Positions 7,804-13,857 of a stretch of 26,193 nucleotides of DNA are shown piece by piece; the stretch's first letter is position 1; the number at the start of each line of letters is the position of its first letter. Source of the DNA: AWTP1-18 sp036518635. GTDB lineage: Bacteria; Pseudomonadota; Gammaproteobacteria; Burkholderiales; Rhodocyclaceae. Below the pieces are notes generated by a model that searched no databases, was not told where the DNA came from, and saw nothing but the letters and a program-made list of their open reading frames with translations. A program made the translations under genes and the position numbers. Where the stretch lies: the NCBI GenBank assembly GCA_036518635.1, contig DATDMT010000121.1, positions 1 through 26,193 of the forward strand, read 5' to 3'.

Positions 7804-10067
7804 GGCCGCAGCTCCTTGGCCCGCGCCACTTCCCGCCAATGCTGCTCGCGCGCGGCGGTGTAGGGCGCCGGCCACTCGGCGGCGGTGTAGCCCAGTTCGG
7901 CGGCGGCGTGCAGCGGCCACATCGGGTTGGCCAGCAGCGGCCGGCCGAGGGCCACCAGGTCGGCGCGGCCGGCGGCGATGATGGTGTTGGCCTGGTCGGC
8001 GGTGGTGATGGCGCCCACCGCCAGGGTCGCCAAATCCAGTTCGTTGCGGATGCGGTCGGCGAAGGGCGTCTGGTACATGCGGCCGTAGCGGGGCAGGGCG
8101 TCCGGCGTGGTCTGACCGGAGGAGACGTCGATCAGGTCGGCGCCGGCTTCGCGCAGCAGGCGGGCGATCTGCAGCGCCTCGTCGCCGGTGTTGCCGCCGG
8201 GAGCCCAGTCGTGGGCCGAGATGCGCACCGACAGGGGTTTCTCCGCCGGCCAGGCGGCGCGCACCGCGCGCAGCACTTCGAGGGGATAGCGGCAGCGGTT
8301 TTCCAGGGAGCCGCCGTACTCGTCCTGGCGCCGGTTGCTCAAGGGGCAGAGGAAGGCGGAGAACAGGTAGCCATGGGCGTAGTGCAGCTCCAAGAGGTCG
8401 AAGCCGGCAGCCTCGGCCCGTTCGGCGGCGGCGACGCATTGCGCCAGCACTGTGTCCATGTCGGCTCGCTCCATCGCCCGCGGTGTCGGCCAGCCATCGT
8501 CCCAGGGGATGGCCGAGGCGGAGAGCAGGGGCCAGCCCGCGGCCAGCGGCGCGCCGTCGTTCTGCCAGGGCAGTTGGGCGGCACCCTTGGGGCCGCTGTG
8601 GGCGAGCTGGATGCCGATCCGGGTGCTGCTGTTGGCATGGACGAAATCGGTGATGCGGCGCCAGGCGGCGGTATGGGCGTCGTTCCAGAGTCCGGCGGAC
8701 TCAAGGGTGATGCGGCCCTCGGGGCTGATCGCGGCGGCCTCGCTGATGATCAGGCCGGCGCCGCCGAGGGCGCGGGCGCCGAGGTGAGCCAGGGTGAAGT
8801 CGTTGGCCAGGCCGTCCGGCGTCGATTCCATCGACATCGGCGACATGACGATGCGGTTCGCCAGGGTCAACCCGCGCAACTGGTAGGGCGTGAACAGCGG
8901 CGGCGTTTCGGCGGCGGCATGGGCACGGGCGGCGAACCATTGCTCGTAGCCGGCGGCGTAGAAGGGGTCGCGTTCGCGCAGACTGGCGTGGCCGATACGC
9001 TGGCTGCCGGTGAGCAGCGAGTGCACGAACTGCGGCGTCGGCAGCGTGGCGTAGCGGGCGACGTTCTCGAACCATTCCTGACGGTTGCGCGCCGCGCTCT
9101 GCAGCCGCAGCACCTCGCTCTCGCGCTCGTCCTGGTAGGCCGGCAGGGCGCGGGCCGGGTCGGGCTCGGCGTGCAGGTGGTGGGCCAGGGCGATGGCGTC
9201 CTCCATCGCCAGCTTGGTGCCGGAGCCGATGGAAAAGTGTGCGGTGTGGGCGGCGTCGCCCAGCAGTACGACATTGTCCTTGTACCAGCGGCGGCAGTGC
9301 AGGCGGGTGAAGCGCAGCCACTGGCCGCCGCGGGGGTGGGCACCGTTGGCTTCGAGCGGGACGCCGGCCAGGCGGTCGGCGAAGAGCTCGTTGCAGAAGG
9401 CCAGCGACTGGGCCAGGTTCATCTGATCGATGCCGGCGCGCTGCCAGACCTCTTCGGGCATCTCGACGATGAAGGTGGACCACTCGGCGTCGCAGCGGTA
9501 GGCGTGGAGGGTGATCCAGCCCCACTCGGTCTCGCGGAAATCGAAGGTGAAGGATTCCAGCGGCCGCCGCGCGCCGAGCCAGAGATAGCGACAGCGGCCT
9601 TCCTCGGTCTGCGGCTGGAAGCGCTCGGCGTAGCGCTGGCGCACCGCGCTGTGGATGCCGTCGGCGGCGACGATCAGATCGTAGTCGGCGTAGGCATCGG
9701 CGGCCTGCGCCTCGGTCTCGAACTGGATTTGCACGCCGAGGGCCTGGGCGCGCTTTTGCAGGATCGCCAGCAGGCGCCGGCGCGGGATGCCGGAAAAGCC
9801 GTGGCCGCCGGAACGGATGCACTGGCCGCGGTACCAGGTCTCGATGTCGTCCCAGCCCTCCATCGCCTGGCTGATGGCGACGTAGGACACCGGGTCGGCG
9901 GCGCGAAAGTTCTCCAGGGTGCGGTCGGAAAACACCACCCCCCAGCCGAAGGCGTCGTCCGGGCGGCTGCGCTCGACGAGCGTGACCTCCCAGTCCGGCC
10001 GCAGGCGGCGAATCAGTATCGAGAAATAAAGCCCGGCGGGCCCGCCGCCCAGGCAAACAATGCGCAT
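7800..10067 (-). CDS. 2-aminobenzoyl-CoA monooxygenase/reductase-like bifunctional flavoprotein (FAD hydroxylase plus Old Yellow Enzyme-type reductase)
   Basis: A 755-residue two-domain flavoenzyme. Residues 1-380 are an aromatic-ring hydroxylase: FAD loop GGGPAG at 7-12 and GDAAHTAH from Gly270. Residues from about 390 to the end are an NADH:flavin oxidoreductase of the Old Yellow Enzyme family: LANRIVMSPM near its start and HYAHGYLFSAFLCPLSNRR in the middle. This architecture and size match 2-aminobenzoyl-CoA monooxygenase/reductase of Azoarcus evansii, which hydroxylates and then reduces the ring. Databases also name such proteins salicylyl-CoA 5-hydroxylase/oxidoreductase. The aminobenzoate-type ligase in the operon favours the amino substrate. 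ATG 10067 is chosen over TTG 10103 because MRIVCLGGG places the FAD loop at the normal distance and TTAGGG precedes it. Confidence 0.9.
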   Translation of the reverse strand: MRIVCLGGGPAGLYFSILIRRLRPDWEVTLVERSRPDDAFGWGVVFSDRTLENFRAADPVSYVAISQAMEGWDDIETWYRGQCIRSGGHGFSGIPRRRLLAILQKRAQALGVQIQFETEAQAADAYADYDLIVAADGIHSAVRQRYAERFQPQTEEGRCRYLWLGARRPLESFTFDFRETEWGWITLHAYRCDAEWSTFIVEMPEEVWQRAGIDQMNLAQSLAFCNELFADRLAGVPLEANGAHPRGGQWLRFTRLHCRRWYKDNVVLLGDAAHTAHFSIGSGTKLAMEDAIALAHHLHAEPDPARALPAYQDERESEVLRLQSAARNRQEWFENVARYATLPTPQFVHSLLTGSQRIGHASLRERDPFYAAGYEQWFAARAHAAAETPPLFTPYQLRGLTLANRIVMSPMSMESTPDGLANDFTLAHLGARALGGAGLIISEAAAISPEGRITLESAGLWNDAHTAAWRRITDFVHANSSTRIGIQLAHSGPKGAAQLPWQNDGAPLAAGWPLLSASAIPWDDGWPTPRAMERADMDTVLAQCVAAAERAEAAGFDLLELHYAHGYLFSAFLCPLSNRRQDEYGGSLENRCRYPLEVLRAVRAAWPAEKPLSVRISAHDWAPGGNTGDEALQIARLLREAGADLIDVSSGQTTPDALPRYGRMYQTPFADRIRNELDLATLAVGAITTADQANTIIAAGRADLVALGRPLLANPMWPLHAAAELGYTAAEWPAPYTAAREQHWREVARAKELRP

Positions 10068-10110
10068 ATGCCCTAAATCCCCTTGCGCCCTGAATAGACG
10101 CAAAGAAAGA

Positions 10111-10137
10111 ATTTTAAGACATCAATATCCGTCGGAT
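10111..10137 (-). promoter_or_regulatory. candidate promoter/operator of the aryl-CoA operon
   Basis: The 106 nt between the membrane-protein stop and the flavoprotein start hold a palindrome ATCCG-T-CGGAT (10127-10137). Immediately downstream on the minus strand is TAAAAT (10111-10116), a 5-of-6 match to a -10. The palindrome would cover the -35 region, a usual place for a MarR operator. There is no good -35 hexamer and no second palindrome copy, so this is tentative. Confidence 0.3.
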
Positions 10138-10173
10138 CCCGCTAATTTTTGCACTGCGGCAGATTTTGTTGCA

Positions 10174-10749
10174 TCAATGCTTCTGCTGCTCCCGGCGCAG
10201 GCGTTCGGCCAGGGCCTTGATCTGCTCGGGGGTCAGTTGCTCCGGCTCCTTGTCCTTGAGGAACAGCCAGATCAGGCCGCCGTTGATCAGCACCAGGGCC
10301 AGCTCGATGTAGAGGATGGTGGTGACGATCTGGCGCTGGGAGTTGTCGCCGAAGATGAAGTAAAAGCCGTCGAAGGTCGGCAGGGCGGCGCGGCTGATCG
10401 CCTTGTAGTTCTCGAAGGGGGGGAACAGCAGCATCGCCACCAGGTTCAGGCCGATGAACCAGAGCAGGCGCCGCTGGCCTTGGCTCAAGCCCTTGGCGCG
10501 CGCCTTGGTGGCGGGCTTGCCGACCAGCAGCCAGGCGATGGCAGTGTTGACCAGGATGACGAAGACTTCCAGGGTGAGGAAATCCTTGTTCAGCACCAGA
10601 TGGGGCAACTCGACGAAGGGGAAGTGGAAGCCGCTGAAGGTCGGGACGTTGCCGCGCTGCATCGACAGATAGTCGTAGGGCGGGAACAGCAGCACCAGGG
10701 CCAGGTTGAACAGGGCGGCGCTCAGGATGATCCACTGGGTTCTAGTCAT
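10174..10749 (-). CDS. four-helix membrane protein of unknown function with internal duplication
   Basis: A 191-residue inner-membrane protein that I cannot assign to a named family. Four hydrophobic helices lie at about residues 5-23, 58-76, 94-109 and 138-159. It is two copies of one two-helix unit. LLFPPYDY (20-27) and PTFSGFHFPF (36-45) in the first half recur as LLFPPFEN (107-114) and PTFDGFYFIF (124-133) in the second. The C-terminus is a charged cytoplasmic helix (EQLTPEQIKALAERLRREQ). ATG 10749 is preferred over TTG 10776, which would add nine residues without a ribosome site. The gene shares strand with the downstream catabolic operon but a 106-nt gap with its own candidate promoter separates them, so a functional link is not implied. 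Confidence 0.8.
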   Translation of the reverse strand: MTRTQWIILSAALFNLALVLLFPPYDYLSMQRGNVPTFSGFHFPFVELPHLVLNKDFLTLEVFVILVNTAIAWLLVGKPATKARAKGLSQGQRRLLWFIGLNLVAMLLFPPFENYKAISRAALPTFDGFYFIFGDNSQRQIVTTILYIELALVLINGGLIWLFLKDKEPEQLTPEQIKALAERLRREQQKH

Positions 10750-10864
10750 GACCTTGCCGAGGGCGGTGAAATTCAATTTAGGTTAAAGGACTTTTGCTGC
10801 GCCCGCAAATGCTTGCGGCCGCTAAACTGGCGGCCCTTGGCGAATTTTGGCAATTGGAATCGGT

Positions 10865-12085
10865 ATGCGGAATTGGAAACTGCTGATTGTCCTGGGTCTG
10901 CTGGCCGCCCAGGCGCAGGCTCAGGAAGTGGTGTTGCGCCACGCCCTGGAGGGTCGTGCCCAGGATGCCCTGGCGACCCTGGTGCTGCGCTTCAACGAGG
11001 CCCAGCACGGCAAGGCCAAGGTGGTACTGCAAAACGTCGGCGGCGTCGGCGACAGCCACCAGTTGCCGGAGATGGCGCTGCTGCATCCCGACGATGGGAT
11101 GCGCTTCTTCGGCACCCTGCCGCGCTATCTGCCGCTGGCTAAAGTGATGGCGGAGGCCGGCGAGAAGCTCGATGCCAAGCGCTTCTATCCGCAGGTGGCG
11201 GACGCCGTGGACGATGCCGGCGGCAAGCTGCAGGCCCTGCCCTTGGGTCTCTCCTACCCGGTGCTGTTCTGGAACAAGGAGTTGTTCCGTAAGGCCGGGC
11301 TGGACCCGGAAAAGCCGCCGCGCACCTGGTGGGAGGTGCAGGACGCCGCCGGCGTCCTGGTGGACCACGATAGCCCTTGCCCCTTCACCACTTCGCGCTT
11401 CGCCTGGATTCAGGTGGAGAACGTCGCCGCCCAGCACAACGAGACCATGATGCTGGGGCGCCCCAGCCGCATCGCCCTGAACGGCCTGGTGAACGTCAAA
11501 CACCTGGCGCTGCTGGCGAGCTGGCACAAGAGCACCTATTTCCGCTACTACGGCCCGCTGGGCGAGGGCGACGGCCATTTTCTTGCCGGTGAGTGCGGCA
11601 TGCTGACCGGCGAATCCAGCCTCTATGCCGAGCTGGCAGCCCGTGGTCGGCCCGAGTTCGGCGTCGCCGCGCTGCCCTATTACGACGACGTCTATGGCGT
11701 CTCGCCGCCCAATGTGCTGCCCGACGGCGCCGGCCTCTACGTGCTGGCCGGCTTCAAGAAGCCCGAGTACAAGGTGGTGGCTCGCTTTGCCGCCTTCATG
11801 ACGGCGCCGGCGCAGCAGAAGGATTGGGTCAAGGCCACCGGCTACCTGCCGATGACGCCGGAGGCTCTCGAGGCCTTGCGCGACAGCGGCCTGCCGGCGC
11901 CGCTGCTGGATGCGGCGGCCAAGCGCCTGGCGGTGAGCAAGGCGCCGCGAATCAAGTCCGGCGGCCTGCTCGGCCGCCTGCGCGAGATTCTGTCGGAAGA
12001 GGTGGCGGCGGTCTGGCGCAATGAAAAACCGGCCAAGGCGGCGTTGGATACCGCCATGCTGCGGGTGAACGGCAACCCGAAATAG
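10865..12085 (+). CDS. UgpB-like ABC transporter periplasmic solute-binding protein (family 1)
   Basis: A 406-residue exported protein. The signal peptide runs to AQAQA with cleavage likely after Ala19. The mature part is a family 1 extracellular solute-binding protein resembling glycerol-3-phosphate binding protein UgpB: VLRHALEGR at the N-terminus, LPLGLSYPVLFWNKELFRKAGLDPE and TWWEVQDAA in the hinge region, FLAGECGMLTGESS and LPYYDDV later. It would bind a glycerol phosphodiester, sugar or similar solute in the periplasm. No permease or ATPase gene is near, so it is an orphan that must share a transporter elsewhere or act in sensing. ATG 10865 is used rather than TTG 10847 because it starts a normal signal peptide. 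The substrate is not certain. Confidence 0.85.
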   Translation: MRNWKLLIVLGLLAAQAQAQEVVLRHALEGRAQDALATLVLRFNEAQHGKAKVVLQNVGGVGDSHQLPEMALLHPDDGMRFFGTLPRYLPLAKVMAEAGEKLDAKRFYPQVADAVDDAGGKLQALPLGLSYPVLFWNKELFRKAGLDPEKPPRTWWEVQDAAGVLVDHDSPCPFTTSRFAWIQVENVAAQHNETMMLGRPSRIALNGLVNVKHLALLASWHKSTYFRYYGPLGEGDGHFLAGECGMLTGESSLYAELAARGRPEFGVAALPYYDDVYGVSPPNVLPDGAGLYVLAGFKKPEYKVVARFAAFMTAPAQQKDWVKATGYLPMTPEALEALRDSGLPAPLLDAAAKRLAVSKAPRIKSGGLLGRLREILSEEVAAVWRNEKPAKAALDTAMLRVNGNPK

Positions 12086-12153
12086 ACGCTGCCGTTACCA
12101 GCGCTTACATAGGCGCGTCGGCCGGCTTCCGGCGGCCGCGCGTTGCTGGTTTC

Positions 12154-12167
12154 ATGGGATGTCCCAT
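12154..12167. repeat. inverted repeat upstream of the small periplasmic protein gene
   Basis: ATGGGA-TG-TCCCAT, perfect 6-nt arms, lies 20 nt before the ATG at 12188. It could be an operator or a leader hairpin masking the ribosome site; nothing else supports either. Confidence 0.3.
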
Positions 12168-12187
12168 TCATTGACGAGGAGAGCTTC

Positions 12188-12565
12188 ATGAAAATCGTTC
12201 GCCATATCGCCGTTCTTGCTTTGCTGTCCTGTAGCGCCGCTGCCGCCCTGGCTCAATCCAGCGCCACGCCCAACATCGACCGGCGCGAGGCGCGTCAGGA
12301 AAAGCGCATCGAGCAGGGCGAAAAATCCGGCGCGCTGACGCCGAAGGAAGCTGCCCGCCTGGAGCGCGGCCAGGCCCATGTCGAGAACATGGAAACCAAG
12401 GCCAAGGCCGACGGCAAGGTCACCGCCAAGGAGCGCGCCCGCATCGAGCATGCGCAGAACGTCCAGAGCCGCAAAATCTACCGCGAGAAGCACGACCGCC
12501 AGCACGATCTGAATCACGATGGCAAGCAGGATCACCCCCATCCGCGTCGCGCCGCCAAGCCCTGA
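12188..12565 (+). CDS. small periplasmic helical protein, function unknown
   Basis: A 125-residue exported protein: signal peptide with cleavage likely after Ala22 (AALA-QSS), then an almost wholly helical charged body. Two related hairpin units can be seen, each with a turn followed by an Arg/Glu/Gln helix: SGALTPKEAARLERGQ and DGKVTAKERARIEHAQ. The tail is His- and Asp-rich and contains DLNHDGKQD, which resembles a calcium-binding loop (DxNxDG), then HPHPRR. Metal binding is therefore possible but not shown. GAGGAGA upstream of ATG 12188 is a good ribosome site, and a strong terminator follows, so it is probably a single-gene transcript. Confidence 0.8.
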   Translation: MKIVRHIAVLALLSCSAAAALAQSSATPNIDRREARQEKRIEQGEKSGALTPKEAARLERGQAHVENMETKAKADGKVTAKERARIEHAQNVQSRKIYREKHDRQHDLNHDGKQDHPHPRRAAKP

Positions 12566-12591
12566 TCGGCGCCCGCGCCGAACTGCTGCCA

Positions 12592-12616
12592 GGCCCGCAT
12601 CGCGGGCCTTTTTTGT
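12592..12616 (+). terminator. rho-independent terminator
   Basis: A perfect stem GGCCCGC / GCGGGCC with a 3-nt loop (ATC), followed by TTTTTTGTT. It lies 27 nt after the stop of the small periplasmic protein gene and separates it from the flagellar operon. Confidence 0.9.
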
Positions 12617-12622
12617 TGACCC

Positions 12623-12650
12623 GAATAGCCGCCGCTATTCGCGGCTATTC
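12623..12650. repeat. 10-bp inverted repeat before flhB
   Basis: GAATAGCCGC (12623-12632) and GCGGCTATTC (12641-12650) are exact reverse complements around an 8-nt loop that itself repeats CGCTATTC. No T-run follows, so it is not an intrinsic terminator. It may be a protein site or a leader structure. Confidence 0.5.
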
Positions 12651-12670
12651 GCCCCTTCCGCCTTGCGCCG

Positions 12671-12690
12671 TGCGGCAATAATTGCCGGCA
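12671..12690. promoter_or_regulatory. palindrome CGGCAA-TAA-TTGCCG in the flhB leader, candidate regulator site
   Basis: The perfect core is 12673-12687, with TGC/GCA extending it offset by one base. It ends 18 nt before the flhB ATG. The same arms with 3-nt spacing recur between flgA and flgB at 22295-22309, which suggests a shared flagellar regulator site. No sigma-54 spacing fits here. Confidence 0.45.
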
Positions 12691-12705
12691 TGAGAGAGTC
12701 CGCAC

Positions 12706-13857
12706 ATGGCTGAAGACAGCGATCTCGAACGCACCGAACCAGCATCAAGTCGGCGCATCGAGCAAGCTCGCGAAGAGGGGCAGGTTCCCCAGTCCCGCGA
12801 GCTGGTGGCCTTTCTCGTTCTGTTGACCGGTGTTTCCGGCATGTGGGGGATGTCCGGCTGGATCTCCTCTCATGCCTCTGGCATCATGCGGCACGGCCTC
12901 AGCTTCGGTCGTGACGACGCCTTCAACATCACTGCCATGCAGCACAGCGTGCTCAACCTGTCGGTGGAGGCGATGCTGCTGATGGCGCCGATTTTCTTCC
13001 TGACCATCGTCGCCGCCCTGGGTGCGCCCTTCATGATCGGCGGCTGGGTGTTCTCGACCAAGGCCGTCGCGCTGAACTTCGAGCGGCTCGATCCGGTGGC
13101 CGGCTTCAAACGCATCATCTCGATGCAGGGCCTGGGCGAGATGGTCAAGGCCATCCTCAAGACCATGGTGGTCGGCGGCATGGTGTTCTGGGTGGTGTGG
13201 CGCGACAGCGACATCCTGTTCGCCATGCTCGGCCAGTCCCTCGACGTCGGCATGGCTACCTTCTTCCGCCTGGTGTTCTCCTCTCTGGCGGCGCTGCTGG
13301 CCGGTATCGCCATCATCGTCGCGATCGATGTGCCCTTCCAGCTCTGGCAGTACTACTCCAAGCTGCGCATGACTCGCGAAGAGCTGCGCCAGGAACACAA
13401 GGAACAGGAAGGCGATCCGCAGCTCAAGGCGCGCATCCGCGCCGCCCAGCGCGAGATGTCGAAGAAGCGGATGATGTCCGAAGTGCCCAAGGCCGATGTA
13501 GTGGTGACCAACCCGACCCACTTCTCGGTGGCGCTGAAGTACGACAGCAGCTCGATGAGTGCACCCCAGGTGGTCGCCAAGGGACGCAACGAGGTGGCCT
13601 TGAAGATTCGCGAGCTGGCCGCCGAACACAATGTGCCGATCCTCGAGGCGCCGCCCCTGGCGCGGGCCCTGTATCGCCATGCGGAGATCGACGACCAGAT
13701 TCCCGCCGCCCTGTACACCGCGGTGGCCGAAGTGATGGCCTACGTCTACCAGCTCAACCAGTTCATCGCCGACGGCGGCCGCAGCTTGCTGCCGCCCGAT
13801 GCGCCGGACGCAATCGTCGTCCCCGAAGGGATGGACCCGGGAGCGCCTGAAGAATGA
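12706..13857 (+). CDS. flhB: flagellar export gate protein FlhB
   Basis: A 383-residue inner-membrane component of the flagellar type III export apparatus that switches export from hook to filament proteins. It begins with the usual acidic segment (EDSDLERTEPASSRRIEQAREEGQVPQSREL), has four membrane helices (about residues 30-210) and a cytoplasmic domain with the self-cleavage motif NPTH at Asn269-Pro270, the same numbering as Salmonella FlhB. The cleaved C-terminal domain continues through KGRNEVALKIRELA and EAPPLARALYRH. It is first in the operon flhB-flhA-flhF-flhG-fliA-motC-motD, and its stop overlaps the flhA start by 4 nt. The ribosome site is weak (GAGAG), so a short out-of-frame ORF just upstream could affect translation. 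Confidence 0.96.
   Translation: MAEDSDLERTEPASSRRIEQAREEGQVPQSRELVAFLVLLTGVSGMWGMSGWISSHASGIMRHGLSFGRDDAFNITAMQHSVLNLSVEAMLLMAPIFFLTIVAALGAPFMIGGWVFSTKAVALNFERLDPVAGFKRIISMQGLGEMVKAILKTMVVGGMVFWVVWRDSDILFAMLGQSLDVGMATFFRLVFSSLAALLAGIAIIVAIDVPFQLWQYYSKLRMTREELRQEHKEQEGDPQLKARIRAAQREMSKKRMMSEVPKADVVVTNPTHFSVALKYDSSSMSAPQVVAKGRNEVALKIRELAAEHNVPILEAPPLARALYRHAEIDDQIPAALYTAVAEVMAYVYQLNQFIADGGRSLLPPDAPDAIVVPEGMDPGAPEE

Noticed and set aside
7804..8439. Upstream open extension of the SDR frame
   Set aside because: The SDR nucleotide-binding motif begins seven residues after the ATG at 7803; the extension is Arg-rich and overlaps the flavoprotein gene.
8701..10056. A 451-codon minus-strand frame overlapping the flavoprotein gene
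   Set aside because: Arg/Pro-rich translation in the wrong frame, without domains; the flavoprotein frame carries all motifs.
7839..10076. A 745-codon open frame on the plus strand across the flavoprotein gene
   Set aside because: It is antisense to a certain two-domain flavoenzyme and its translation is low-complexity Gly/Val/Ala with no motif.
10142..10735. A 197-codon minus-strand frame overlapping the four-helix membrane protein
   Set aside because: Arg/Pro/Gln-rich with no hydrophobic helices; the other frame gives a membrane protein with clear internal repeats.
12113..12141. GC-rich hairpin after the UgpB-like gene as a terminator
   Set aside because: The stem is interrupted and no T-run follows; such self-complementary GC stretches are frequent here.
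12612..12638. GCCGCTAT before flhB as a sigma-28 -10 element
   Set aside because: Six of eight bases fit but nothing like TAAAGTTT lies 11 nt upstream, and the sequence is part of the 10-bp inverted repeat.
12673..12687. GGCAA...TTGC in the flhB leader as a sigma-54 promoter
   Set aside because: The GG and GC are 10 nt apart instead of the required 12; it is a palindrome instead.
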